64,000 nucleotides of DNA from NCBI GenBank assembly GCA_964425695.1, contig CAYRNF010000014.1, positions 28,616 through 92,615 on the forward strand, in the 5' to 3' direction. Below, piece by piece: positions 1-8,112 of this stretch. Each line of letters begins with the position of its first letter. Positions within the stretch are counted from its first letter, which is position 1. The notes beneath the pieces are model-generated. The model did no database searches and was not told the origin of the DNA. It saw only the letters and a program-made list of their open reading frames with translations. Made by a program: the position numbers and the translations under genes. This DNA comes from JAKPBU01 sp964425695 (lineage in GTDB: Bacteria > Pseudomonadota > Gammaproteobacteria > Xanthomonadales > Xanthomonadaceae).

Positions 1-1015
1 GTACGAAGTACAGCCAGCGCAACGGCGCGCCGCCGAACTGTGCCATGTGCAGGCCGCCCAGGAAGGCATAGGTGTCGTAGCCGGCGCTGGCCGGGGCGGA
101 CTGGTGCACGAACGCACCGGTGGCCGCGTCGTAATGCACCTGCTGCATGTCCCACGCCACCCGGCGCGAGTGTTCGGTCCCGAACGAGATCAGCGCACTG
201 GCGTCGGCGGGATGGTGCACCGCCGCCCAGTCCACCGGCACGCCCATTCGCCGCTGCGCATCGGCCACCAAGGCATCGATCGAATGCAGCGGGCCGGTGA
301 ACGCCGTGCCGGCTTCGGGGCGTTCGTAGAAGCCGCCGGCTTCCTCGAAGAACTGCTCCACGTCGCCGCCGTACGCCGCCTGGGTGCCGCCGAAGATGTA
401 GCTCGACGCGAAGATCGCCACCCCGGTGTAGGCGATCATCAGATGGAACGGCAGGCCGAGCACGCCGGTGAGGTTGTGGCCGTCGAGCCACGCGCGCTGC
501 CCGCCGCCGCGCCAGCGGAAACTGAAGAAGTCCCGGAAGATCCTCTTGTGGGTGATGACGCCGGCGACCAGCGCCACCAGCATCATCATCCCGGCGAAGC
601 CCACCAGGTACATGCCCAGGTTGCCGGCGTGCAGGTTGTAGTGCAGCTCGAAGAAGAATTGCCCGGGACCGGACGCGGGGATCTGCCGCCCGTCGCGCGG
701 ATCCAGCAGCACGCGGCCTTCGCTGCCGTCGTCGTTGAACCAGAACGCCTCCATGCCGCGCTTGCGCTGGCTGGAGACATGCGCCCACCACACGTGCGCG
801 TCGGGCGCGTGTTCGCGCACGCGGGCGAAGGCGGCATCGAACTGCGTGGGCTGCGGACCGTCGGCGCCGTGCAGCGACGGCCGCGCCCAGTCGTCCAGTT
901 CGCGGTCGAAGCAGGCGATGGTTCCGCCCACGAAGATCACGAACAGCAGCCAGCCGATCAGCAGGCCGCTCCAGGTATGCAGCCAGGCCATCGCCTGGCG
1001 CAGCGAGGCCTTCAT
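1..1015 (-). CDS. PepSY-associated transmembrane protein (partial)
   Basis: The frame starts at an ATG at 1015 and runs off the left edge, so at least 338 residues are present and the C-terminus is missing. Membrane helices lie at about residues 11-33 (WLHTWSGLLIGWLLFVIF), 133-155 and 183-207, separated by a periplasmic-looking segment. This layout and the early HTWSGLLIGW motif are typical of the PepSY_TM family, which often accompanies TonB siderophore receptors and is thought to act at the inner membrane in iron handling, possibly as a reductase. It follows the DUF3649 gene by 22 nt and is probably the third gene of the receptor operon. The iron role is inferred from family and context. 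Confidence 0.85.
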   Translation of the reverse strand, partial: MKASLRQAMAWLHTWSGLLIGWLLFVIFVGGTIACFDRELDDWARPSLHGADGPQPTQFDAAFARVREHAPDAHVWWAHVSSQRKRGMEAFWFNDDGSEGRVLLDPRDGRQIPASGPGQFFFELHYNLHAGNLGMYLVGFAGMMMLVALVAGVITHKRIFRDFFSFRWRGGGQRAWLDGHNLTGVLGLPFHLMIAYTGVAIFASSYIFGGTQAAYGGDVEQFFEEAGGFYERPEAGTAFTGPLHSIDALVADAQRRMGVPVDWAAVHHPADASALISFGTEHSRRVAWDMQQVHYDAATGAFVHQSAPASAGYDTYAFLGGLHMAQFGGAPLRWLYFV

Positions 1016-1037
1016 GGCAGCCTCCGCGGGCCGCGGT

Positions 1038-1376
1038 TCATGGCCGCTGCGCCTGAGTCGCGAGCAGCGCGGCAATGCCCAGCATCGCCAGCGCCAGCGC
1101 CAGGGGAACACCGGCCGCGCGCTTCCAGTCGCGCGCGCCGAACGCATACACCGCCGCGGCGCACCACACCGGGAACGCCAGCAGCGCGCCGGCGACCACG
1201 CGGTCGGGACGCGAGAACGGCATTACCGATGCCGACAGCGTCGCAAACGCATGCGCCAGGAAATAGCCGCCGAACAGCGCGGCCAATACGCGCAGCAGCA
1301 CGTGTGCGCGCCAGCGCCAGTCGAAGCGCCTGCGTGGCGCCGGAGTGGGGGCGTGGGTGGGCGTGGCATGCCTCAT
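1038..1376 (-). CDS. DUF3649-type small membrane protein
   Basis: The product is a 112-residue protein with a basic N-terminus (RRRFDWRWRAH) and three to four hydrophobic segments between about residues 25 and 106. Small proteins of this kind (DUF3649, often labelled iron uptake protein) are regularly found between a TonB-dependent siderophore receptor and a PepSY membrane protein, exactly as here. It starts 29 nt after the receptor stop codon and ends 22 nt before the PepSY start, so a three-gene operon is likely. No catalytic residues are recognisable. The family assignment rests on size, hydrophobic pattern and neighbourhood, and the molecular function is unknown. Confidence 0.7.
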   Translation of the reverse strand: MRHATPTHAPTPAPRRRFDWRWRAHVLLRVLAALFGGYFLAHAFATLSASVMPFSRPDRVVAGALLAFPVWCAAAVYAFGARDWKRAAGVPLALALAMLGIAALLATQAQRP

Positions 1377-1405
1377 GGCTGCGTCCTGTGGGTGCCGCCG
1401 CGTCG

Positions 1406-3532
1406 TCAGAAGCGGTATCCGACGGTGAGCGACACGCTGCGCGGCGCCGCGTAGTAGCCCTGCTCCCAGTACAGGCTGGCCAGGTACTTTTCGTCGGTGA
1501 TGTTGTCGAGGTTGAGGGTGGCTTCCCAGCCGTTGGTCGCCCGATAGCCGGCCATCAACCCGAGCACGGCGTAGCTGTCCTGGCGGATGCGCGTGGCCGA
1601 ACCGTCGGCCAGGAAGGCCTCGCGGTGGATGTCGTCCTGCCAGCGCAGCGAGCCGCCCACGCGCAGGCCGGGCACCGCGGCGATGCGCGCGACCGCCGAC
1701 GCACGCAGCAGCGAACGCGGGACATAGGTCCGGCTGTCGTTGCCGGCGCCGTCTTCGACGTCCAGACGCGTGTAGCCGGCGGCGAGCGACCAGGTCTTGC
1801 CGACCTGCCCGGCGACGTCGAGTTCGACGCCCTGCGAACGCGCGTCTTCGCCGATATGGACCGTGCGCATCAGCACCGGGTCGTAGCCGAGCGACTTCGC
1901 GAGATTGTCCTGGTCGACCCGGAACGCAGCGACGGATGCATTGAGGCGACCGTCATACCACTCGCCCTTGACGCCGGCTTCGGCGTTGGTGCCTTCGACC
2001 GGATCCAGCGGCGCGCCAGTGGCGTCCCGTTCGGTCTGCTGCGCGAAGATCCCGCCGTAGCTGGCGTACAGAGAGTACGCCTGCGACACGTCCCACACCG
2101 CCCCCACGAACGGCGTGGTGCGGGACGCCTTGGTCCGCCTGGGCGTGCCATAGCTAGCGCCCTGCATGCTCACGCGCGCATGGTTAGCGCCGGTGATCAG
2201 CTTGAACGTGTCGGCCAGATTCCAGCGCGCGTTGGCATAGATGGTGTCGCGTCGAAAATCGAAGTCAGAGCCTGCGAACGACGCATTGAAGGCCGGTCGC
2301 GCGTAACTGCCGCGGAACGCTTCCTCCACGGTCAGGGGCGTGCCGATGCCGTCGCCATACCCCGACAGGTCGCGCACCGTGCTCAGGGCCCAGCTTCCGC
2401 CAAACACCAGTTCATGCAGGCGGCCGCCCAGTTCTAGCCCACCGCTGGCGCGCACGTCGACGTAACGCGCCAGCGCGGTGTTGTCGTAGGCGGACGGATA
2501 GGCTGCAAGCCCGTCCCCGGTCGCGCGATCTGGCGTGCCGTACACGAAGAAGATCTCGGCTTCCTCGCGCTTGTCCTGATAGGTCGCGGTCGCAACTAGG
2601 CTCCAACCGTTAGCCAGTTCGTGCACCAGCTCCGCGAAGCTGCGCGTCTCCCGCGTGTCCCAGAACGACCAGTCCGCCGCCGTGCTGGTGCTGCGGTCGT
2701 AGTCCGTCTGGCTGCCGTCGGTGTCGTACAGCGGCAGCGCGCCCCATAGCGGGTTGTCCACGTTGTTGTCCTGGTGCGAGGCGCCCACCGTCAGCAGCGT
2801 GCGTTCGCCCAGGTCGGCTTCGACCACGCCGTAGGCGACGGATTTTTCCAGCGCGTAGCGGTCCAGGTAGCTGTCGCCGTCCTCGTACGCCGCGGCGGCG
2901 CGCGCGCGCACCGCGCCGCTGCCGATGGGCGCGGACACGTCGGCGTCGATGCGCCTGCGGTTCCAGCTGCCGACTGTGGCCAGCACGGAACCGGCCAGAG
3001 CGTCGCCCGGGCGCTTGCGGACGAAGTTGACCGTTGCCGAGGGATTGCCGGTACCGGACATCAGCCCGTTGGCGCCGCGCAGCACTTCGATGCGCTCGTA
3101 GGCGGTGGTATCGATGTCGCCGTTCTGGATCCCGTACGGCAGCGGCACGCCCACGCCGTCGAACTGGAAGTTGGTGATGTCGAAGCCGCGCGCGGTGTAG
3201 TACGTGCGGCTGGTCTCCACGCGCTCCACGCCGATGCCGGTGGTGGATTCCAGCGCGTCGTTGAGGTTGTCCAGGCCGAAATCGTCGAGCTGGGCGCGGG
3301 TGATCGTGCTGACCGACTGCGGCGTCTCGCGCGCGGTCAGCGACAGGCCGGTGCCGGCCGCAGAAGGCGCCGGCGTGTAGCCGCCCTGCCTGGTCTCGCT
3401 GACGACGACGCGGTCCAGCTCGGTCGCCGGGTCGGCGGACGCGGCGGACTCGGCGGCTTGGGCCACGGTGGGGAGGTGGAGGGACAGCAGGATCGCGCAG
3501 GCCAGCGGCGTGCAGCGCAGGGGGATTCGCAT
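1406..3532 (-). CDS. TonB-dependent siderophore receptor
   Basis: This outer-membrane ferric-siderophore receptor has about 708 residues. A signal peptide ending near AQA (about residue 26) is followed by a plug domain with TPQSVSTITRAQL and YERIEVLRGANGLMSGTGNP, hallmarks of the FhuE/FpvA-type siderophore subfamily. The rest is a beta-barrel ending in the terminal aromatic signature SVSLTVGYRF. I chose the ATG at 3532 because it directly precedes a normal signal peptide; a GTG ten codons upstream is open but adds a non-signal segment. Two tandem Fur-like boxes lie 65-96 bp upstream, so iron repression is expected. It leads an operon with a DUF3649 and a PepSY protein. The actual siderophore cannot be read from the sequence. 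Confidence 0.93.
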   Translation of the reverse strand: MRIPLRCTPLACAILLSLHLPTVAQAAESAASADPATELDRVVVSETRQGGYTPAPSAAGTGLSLTARETPQSVSTITRAQLDDFGLDNLNDALESTTGIGVERVETSRTYYTARGFDITNFQFDGVGVPLPYGIQNGDIDTTAYERIEVLRGANGLMSGTGNPSATVNFVRKRPGDALAGSVLATVGSWNRRRIDADVSAPIGSGAVRARAAAAYEDGDSYLDRYALEKSVAYGVVEADLGERTLLTVGASHQDNNVDNPLWGALPLYDTDGSQTDYDRSTSTAADWSFWDTRETRSFAELVHELANGWSLVATATYQDKREEAEIFFVYGTPDRATGDGLAAYPSAYDNTALARYVDVRASGGLELGGRLHELVFGGSWALSTVRDLSGYGDGIGTPLTVEEAFRGSYARPAFNASFAGSDFDFRRDTIYANARWNLADTFKLITGANHARVSMQGASYGTPRRTKASRTTPFVGAVWDVSQAYSLYASYGGIFAQQTERDATGAPLDPVEGTNAEAGVKGEWYDGRLNASVAAFRVDQDNLAKSLGYDPVLMRTVHIGEDARSQGVELDVAGQVGKTWSLAAGYTRLDVEDGAGNDSRTYVPRSLLRASAVARIAAVPGLRVGGSLRWQDDIHREAFLADGSATRIRQDSYAVLGLMAGYRATNGWEATLNLDNITDEKYLASLYWEQGYYAAPRSVSLTVGYRF

Positions 3533-3596
3533 GGGTCGTCCGGCAACAGGGTCTGGAAGCACGGCACGGCGTCGCCGCGGCGCATGCGCAGTCTAT

Positions 3597-3628
3597 TGCG
3601 AACGATTCTCACATGCAAACCATTCTCA
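3597..3628 (-). promoter_or_regulatory. Tandem Fur-like boxes upstream of the siderophore receptor
   Basis: Two 15-bp sites, 3597-3611 (TGCGAACGATTCTCA) and 3614-3628 (TGCAAACCATTCTCA), repeat with a 17-bp period. Each matches the 7-1-7 Fur consensus TGATAATNATTATCA at 10 of 14 positions. They lie between the ctaB stop and the receptor start, on the receptor side. This is a sequence match only; binding is inferred. Confidence 0.6.
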
Positions 3629-3649
3629 TTCGCGCAAACGCGAACCCAG

Positions 3650-4591
3650 CTACCCCGCCGGTTGCAGCTCGAACGCCGGGACCGGCTGCAGCCACGGCAG
3701 CAGCCAGTGGTCCACCAGCAGGAAGGCGAACAGCGCCATCAGGTACACCACCGAATAGTTGAAGACGCGCATCGCGAACAGCTCGTCCGGCGGGTCCAGC
3801 AGTTTCCATGCGTACCAGACGAACACCGCCCCCAGCACCAGCGCGCCGCCCAGGTAGAACAGTCCGCTCATGCCCGATGCCCAGGGCAACACGGTGGCGA
3901 CCACCAGCAGCACGGTGTAGAGGAGGATCTGCCAGCGCGTGTAGGCCACGCCGTGGGTCACCGGCAGCATCGGCACCAGCGCGCGCGCGTAGTCCTCGCG
4001 GCGGAAGATCGCCAGCGCCCAGAAATGCGGCGGCGTCCACACGAACACGATCAGCACAAGCAGCAGCGCATGCGCCCAGTCCCACGGCCCCTGCATGCCG
4101 GTCACCGCGGACCAGCCCAGCAGCGGCGGAGCGGCCCCGGCGATGCCGCCGATGACGATGTTCTGCGGCGTGGCCCGCTTCAGCCAGGCCGTGTAGACGA
4201 TCGCGTAGCCGATCAGCGACGCGAAGGTGAGCGCCGCGGTCAGCGGGTTCACCAGCGCGATCAGGATCGTCATCGACAGCGCGCCGAGCGCGACGGCGAA
4301 CGCCAGCACCTGCGCCGGGCGCAGCGAGCCGGTCGCCAGCGGCCGGTCGGCGGTGCGCACCATGACCTTGTCGATGCGCTGGTCGATCAGGTGATTGATG
4401 GCGGCGGCCGATGCCGCGGCCAGCCAGATGCCCAGCAACCCGAACAGCGACTGGCGCAGCGGCGGCAGGCCCGGCACCGCCAGGAACATGCCCACCAGCG
4501 CGGTGAACACGATCAGCGCCACCACCCGCGGCTTGGTTAGCGTCCAGTAGGCGCGCCAGCCGCTGGCGTGTGCCTGGCGAAGCGTCGCCAT
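3650..4591 (-). CDS. ctaB: Protoheme IX farnesyltransferase (haem O synthase)
   Basis: This 313-residue polytopic UbiA-family prenyltransferase converts haem B to haem O with farnesyl diphosphate, the first step toward haem A for cytochrome oxidase. The N-terminus WTLTKPRVVALIVFTALVGM and the first Asp-rich motif NHLIDQRIDKVM, followed by RTADRPL (about residues 70-95), are diagnostic. The second conserved region includes VWTPPHFWALAI. About eight to nine membrane helices are evident. The start lies 7 nt after the ctaA stop, so both are surely co-transcribed with the SCO-like gene and surf1 upstream. The symbol cyoE is used for the same enzyme in quinol-oxidase operons; ctaB fits this context better. 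Confidence 0.96.
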   Translation of the reverse strand: MATLRQAHASGWRAYWTLTKPRVVALIVFTALVGMFLAVPGLPPLRQSLFGLLGIWLAAASAAAINHLIDQRIDKVMVRTADRPLATGSLRPAQVLAFAVALGALSMTILIALVNPLTAALTFASLIGYAIVYTAWLKRATPQNIVIGGIAGAAPPLLGWSAVTGMQGPWDWAHALLLVLIVFVWTPPHFWALAIFRREDYARALVPMLPVTHGVAYTRWQILLYTVLLVVATVLPWASGMSGLFYLGGALVLGAVFVWYAWKLLDPPDELFAMRVFNYSVVYLMALFAFLLVDHWLLPWLQPVPAFELQPAG

Positions 4592-4598
4592 CCCGGTC

Positions 4599-5783
4599 CT
4601 ACTCCGGCGCGCGCACGCGCGCGAGCAGCGTCACCAGCACGAACAGCAGGAGCACCGCGCCCGCGTTGTGCAGCACGGCCACGCTCAGCGGCAGGCCCAG
4701 CTTCACGTTGGCGATGCCCAGCGCCACCTGCGCCACCGCCAGCAGTGCCAGCGCAGCGCTCCAGCCGCGCATGCCCGCCGTGCGCCACAACCGCAGCGCG
4801 AACGCCAGCAGCGCGGCGAACGCCACCACCGCCATCATCCGGTGCGCCAGCTGGATCGCGATGCGCGATTCGCCGTCGAGCACCCCGCCTTCGTAATCCA
4901 CGCCGATGCCGCGCCACAGCACGAAGCCTTCGCGGAAGTCGTGCGGCGGCCACCAGCGACCCACGCAGGTCGGGAAGTCGTTGCCGCAGGCCAGCGCCGC
5001 GTAGTTGGCACTGGTCCAGCCGCCCAGCGCGATCTGCACCGCCAGCACCGCCAGCACCGCCCACGTCCAGCGGCGCAGCGACCGCGCCTGCGCCAGGCGG
5101 ATCGGCACGTCGGTGGCGCGCCAGGCCATCCACAGGATCAGCGAGAAGGTCAGCAGTCCGCCCATCAGGTGGCCCATCACCACCACCGGCTTCAGCAGCC
5201 AGGTCACCGTCCACATGCCCAGCAGGGCCTGGAAGACGATCACCATCAGCGTCAGGGCCGCCACCGACGGCAGGTTGTCGCGCTCGCCGATGCGCCCGTG
5301 CCGGTCCAGCCAGCGCAGCGCCGCGGCCATCAGCAGCGCCTCGCCCAGCACGGCCAGCACCACGGCCAGCGCGTGCTGGCCGTGCATGTACAACGGGATC
5401 CCCGCCGCGATCAGCAGCGACGGCCCCAGGATCCACGCGGCACCGCGCGGCCGGCGCCGCGCCGCCAGCAGCGCCAGCGCCAGCACCAGCAGGCCCAGCG
5501 TCGCCGCGGCGTGGCGATGCACCTGCTCGCGCCAGGCCTTGTGGGTCTCGAAGGGCCGGATCGCCACGGCGGCGTGTTCGGCCGCTTCGGTCGCGTGCTT
5601 GGGCCATGTGGCGCGCCCGTAGCACGTCGGCCAGTCCGGGCAGCTCAGGCCGGCGTGGGACAGGCGCACGAAGGCGCCGAATACGATCACGCTGATCGCC
5701 AGCGCCACGGCAAGCCAGGCGATGCGGTGGAAATGGCGGCTCAGGCGCGGCGCGGGCGCGCGTGCAGGGGCGTTCGCAGTCAT
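4599..5783 (-). CDS. ctaA: Haem A synthase (COX15/CtaA family)
   Basis: This is a 394-residue inner-membrane monooxygenase that oxidises the C8 methyl of haem O to a formyl group, giving haem A. Recognisable segments are RLSHAGLSCPDWPTCYG (about residues 42-58), EQVHRHAAATLGLL with the first haem-ligand histidine, the loop cysteine in NDFPTCVGRWWPP, and HRMMAVVAFAALL with a later ligand histidine. Eight hydrophobic helices fit the family. One nucleotide separates its start from the stop of the upstream SCO-like gene, and ctaB follows after 7 nt, forming a tight haem A assembly operon. Confidence 0.95.
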   Translation of the reverse strand: MTANAPARAPAPRLSRHFHRIAWLAVALAISVIVFGAFVRLSHAGLSCPDWPTCYGRATWPKHATEAAEHAAVAIRPFETHKAWREQVHRHAAATLGLLVLALALLAARRRPRGAAWILGPSLLIAAGIPLYMHGQHALAVVLAVLGEALLMAAALRWLDRHGRIGERDNLPSVAALTLMVIVFQALLGMWTVTWLLKPVVVMGHLMGGLLTFSLILWMAWRATDVPIRLAQARSLRRWTWAVLAVLAVQIALGGWTSANYAALACGNDFPTCVGRWWPPHDFREGFVLWRGIGVDYEGGVLDGESRIAIQLAHRMMAVVAFAALLAFALRLWRTAGMRGWSAALALLAVAQVALGIANVKLGLPLSVAVLHNAGAVLLLFVLVTLLARVRAPE

Positions 5784-5784
5784 G

Positions 5785-6354
5785 TCAGCGCAGCTTCAGC
5801 AGGCGGGCCACGTCGGTGCGCAGGTGCGCCGGATCGAATCCGGGCGCATAGCGCAGCACCACGAAGCCGTTGGGGTCGATCACGTACACGGGCACGCCAG
5901 CCGGGTCGTCCACGCGCGGCAGCTGCGCGCGCAGGGCCGGGTCGGCGCGCAGCACGCGCGTGGCCGCGTTGCGTTTGGCGTCGGGCGGAGGCGCGCCGAA
6001 CCACAGCAGCTCCACGTGGCCGGCATTGCGGCCGAACAGCTGCCACACCACGTCCAGCTCGCGCGCCAGTTCCACGCAGGGCGCGCCGCAGTTCGCCGGC
6101 GGCGCCACGGCGATGCGCCACGTGCGCGCACCCGGGTTCCAGGCATAGCGGCCACCGTCCTGCAGCACCGGCGTCAAGGCGCGCAGGTCGCCGTAGGGCT
6201 GCAGCAGCTCGCCGTTGTTCTTCATCTGCGCAGGTCGCCAGCCGGAAAAGCGCAGCAGGCCCGCCACCGCGAAGCTGCCCAGGAACAGCACCGCGATCAC
6301 GATCAGCAAGGTGCGGTTGCGGCGGCGCACGGCGGGGTCGGGCGAAGCGTTCAT
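5785..6354 (-). CDS. SCO/thioredoxin-fold cytochrome oxidase assembly protein
   Basis: The 189-residue protein has one N-terminal membrane helix (LLIVIAVLFLGSFAVAGLL, about residues 15-33) and a periplasmic domain. That domain holds a CxxxC pair in ANCGAPCVELA and ends with VPVYVIDPNGFVVLRYAPGF, a typical thioredoxin-fold C-terminal strand pair. This resembles SCO-like copper chaperones, although I see no clear downstream copper-ligand histidine, so it may be one of the divergent transmembrane cytochrome oxidase associated proteins found between surf1 and ctaA. Its ATG overlaps the surf1 stop by 4 nt, which indicates translational coupling. Confidence 0.8.
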   Translation of the reverse strand: MNASPDPAVRRRNRTLLIVIAVLFLGSFAVAGLLRFSGWRPAQMKNNGELLQPYGDLRALTPVLQDGGRYAWNPGARTWRIAVAPPANCGAPCVELARELDVVWQLFGRNAGHVELLWFGAPPPDAKRNAATRVLRADPALRAQLPRVDDPAGVPVYVIDPNGFVVLRYAPGFDPAHLRTDVARLLKLR

Positions 6355-7076
6355 CGGGGTCGTCGGGCCTTGCGGAAGGTCAGCAGCAGCGCGGTCGCCA
6401 GCACCGCGGCCGCCAGCGCGAACCACTGCACGGCATAGCCGAGGTGCCGCTGCGGCGGCAGGGTGTTGGGCAGGACGTCCAGGTCGCGGGCGTAGCCGAT
6501 GCGGAGGGCGGGGTCCAGGCGCAGCACCCGCGGCGGCAGCGCCTGGCGCAGCCCCAGCAATCCCGGCAGGGCCGCCGCGTCCAGGGACGTGGCCAGTATT
6601 GTGCCATCCGGCTGCGCGACGGCCACCTTGGCCACCAGTCCGGACGACGGCGGCGGCAACAGCAGCCCGCGCACGCGATGGGGGCCGGCGATCGGCGCCA
6701 CAGCGGGCATGCGCCGGTCGCCTGCCACCGGCAACCAGCCGAGCTCGACCAGCAAGGCGGTGCCGGAGGTGTCGTGGAACAGCCGGTACGCCCGCACGCC
6801 CGGGCGATCGTCGCGCGACTGGTTGTCCAGCAGGACCGCCGGGGCCGCGGCGAATTCGCCGCTTCCGTCGGCCCAGTCGTAACCGCGCGCGCGCGCCGCA
6901 TCGCCCGCCGCGGACAGCGGCAGCGCGCGCCGGTCGGCCAGTACCCGCTGCGTGGCATCGAGCATCGCCTGCTTCTGGTGCATCCGCGACAGCTGCCAGG
7001 TGCCGAGCGCAGCGAACGCCGCCAGCGCGCACAGCGCAACGCTCCATCCCACCAGCAGCGTCGTGCGCCGGCTCAC
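6351..7076 (-). CDS. SURF1 family cytochrome oxidase assembly protein
   Basis: SURF1 proteins help insert haem A into subunit I of cytochrome c oxidase. This copy has about 241 residues, with an N-terminal helix (LVGWSVALCALAAFAALGTWQLSR) containing the family G-x-W-Q-x-x-R motif and a C-terminal helix (YAVQWFALAAAVLATALLL) just before a basic tail. The loop RAYRLFHDTSGTALLVELGW matches the conserved middle region. I use the GTG at 7076 because it places the first helix at residue 7; another GTG three codons upstream is possible. It heads the surf1, SCO-like, ctaA, ctaB operon and is divergent from the small gene at 7140. Confidence 0.92.
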   Translation of the reverse strand: MSRRTTLLVGWSVALCALAAFAALGTWQLSRMHQKQAMLDATQRVLADRRALPLSAAGDAARARGYDWADGSGEFAAAPAVLLDNQSRDDRPGVRAYRLFHDTSGTALLVELGWLPVAGDRRMPAVAPIAGPHRVRGLLLPPPSSGLVAKVAVAQPDGTILATSLDAAALPGLLGLRQALPPRVLRLDPALRIGYARDLDVLPNTLPPQRHLGYAVQWFALAAAVLATALLLTFRKARRPR

Positions 7077-7139
7077 GCGCGACACCGCGCGCTGCGAACG
7101 GCCGATAATGCACGGGTCTCCCCAGCCCGGCCCGCCCGC

Positions 7140-7367
7140 ATGAGCGATTCGCTGAAAACGCTGCTGATCATCGCCTTCCTGCTGGTGATCCTGTGGAACC
7201 TGGGCGCCGGCCTGTACTACATGCTCGTGGACAAGGGCCAGACCAATCGCACGGTCAACGCGCTCACCTGGCGCATCGGGCTGTCGGTGGGTCTGATCCT
7301 GCTCGTGCTGCTGGCGACCTGGATGGGCTGGATCACCCCGCACGGCGTGGGCCGCAACCCGGGCTGA
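7140..7367 (+). CDS. DUF2909-type twin transmembrane protein
   Basis: The product is a 75-residue protein with two membrane helices (LLIIAFLLVILWNLGAGLYYM, and a second at about residues 44-64) separated by a short basic loop (DKGQTNRTVNALTWR). The pattern matches the DUF2909 or twin transmembrane family. In many gammaproteobacteria this gene sits opposite surf1, next to cytochrome c oxidase genes, as here. A -10-like GATAAT lies about 30 nt upstream of the ATG. The function is unknown; a role in oxidase assembly is inferred from position only. Confidence 0.8.
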   Translation: MSDSLKTLLIIAFLLVILWNLGAGLYYMLVDKGQTNRTVNALTWRIGLSVGLILLVLLATWMGWITPHGVGRNPG

Positions 7368-7784
7368 GCCGCTTTACGGATCGCATTCTAGCGAGGCGCG
7401 GCCCCTGATCCGGCCTTGCTGGTGCACCAATGCATTCGCCTGGCGTGGGTGATGCATGGGCACGGCATAGGCCCATTGAGGGATGTACTTGAGAGGCCGC
7501 CGCCCCGCGCGCTTGCCGACGCGGTGCCGCTGGCTGCTCACCCACGGCGAGCCTGATCCACACCGCTTGCCCAGCTACCGCCTCGGCCCCACCGCGATCC
7601 ACGGAGCCAGTCCAGGCTGCGCCCCAAGCCGAAATGAAGGTCGGCAGCAACGTGTCGTTTGTTCGGCCAGGGATAGTGATCCTTCCGGCATCGCAAGCGA
7701 GCCGCGTGGCCGGGATTGAGCCGGACCTGGTGTGCGGCTACGTGGCAACAGGCAAGAGCATCCGTGCCCTGCCCGCCGCGCAGG
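7368..7784. other. Intergenic region without a recognisable gene
   Basis: About 420 bp between the DUF2909 gene and the small RNA. Several open frames up to about 105 codons exist on both strands, but none has a recognisable family, consistent codon use or a ribosome site. A minus-strand frame ending at about 7374 reads KYIPQWAYAVPMHHPRQA and looks more protein-like than the rest, but it has no clear start. I cannot assign it. Confidence 0.4.
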
Positions 7785-7823
7785 CAATAAAAAGCCCCGC
7801 AGGCAGGGGGGGCCGGCGGGGCT
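7785..7823 (-). terminator. Rho-independent terminator of the small RNA
   Basis: A perfect 8-bp stem AGCCCCGC (7793-7800) / GCGGGGCT (7816-7823) is followed on the minus strand by TTTTTATTG. It ends the small RNA and would also stop any readthrough from polA. Confidence 0.85.
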
Positions 7824-7908
7824 GGGGAACGGGGCCTGGGGAGGGGCTTGCCGTTCCGGGGATCACTCCAGGGGAGGGAGATGATCTACGACGGACGTTG
7901 CATCCGTC
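7788..7908 (-). ncRNA. sX13-like small RNA with C-rich hairpin loops
   Basis: Reading leftwards, about 120 nt fold into four consecutive hairpins. The first is GACGGA/TCCGTC (7890-7908). The second is GATCA-CTCC/GGAG-TGATC (7861-7886) with loop CTCCCCT. The third is GGAACGG/CCGTTCC (7826-7857) with a loop containing CCCCTCCCC. The fourth is AGCCCCGC/GCGGGGCT (7793-7823), which has a C-rich loop and is followed by TTTTTATT. Size, C-rich loops, terminator and position just downstream of polA on the same strand match sX13, a virulence-regulating RNA of Xanthomonas known to pair with G-rich target mRNAs. A -10-like TATATC at 7913-7918 puts the 5' end near 7906. The 5' end and the homology are inferred. 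Confidence 0.75.
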
Positions 7909-8112
7909 GCGGGATATATGACCACCTCGTGGATGGATAGTTCGTGAAGCCCGAAGTTAAGAATCTGTTGGGTTCAGCCGAAGTTTAGGCAAGCTTTGTG
8001 CGAGCGATTTTTCGCGGCGGCTTACGCGCGGTGTCCGCACGCGTTACATCGCCTGTTACAGCGCCAGGCAGCGGCACGCTGCGTTCTCTAAACGGCTGCA
8101 CGCGGTGCCGAA

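Noticed and set aside
47..2437. An open frame of 796 codons on the plus strand opposite the siderophore receptor and PepSY genes
   Set aside because: It has low-complexity Arg/Ala/His composition and no domain; it is the antisense shadow of well-recognised minus-strand genes in GC-rich DNA. The same holds for many long frames opposite uvrD, polA, the M13 peptidase, the exporter and the halogenases.
7390..7530. Plus-strand frame reading VMHGHGIGPLRDVLERP as an Smr-domain fragment
   Set aside because: Only a short VMHGHG match supports it; the rest does not follow the domain and the frame is soon closed.
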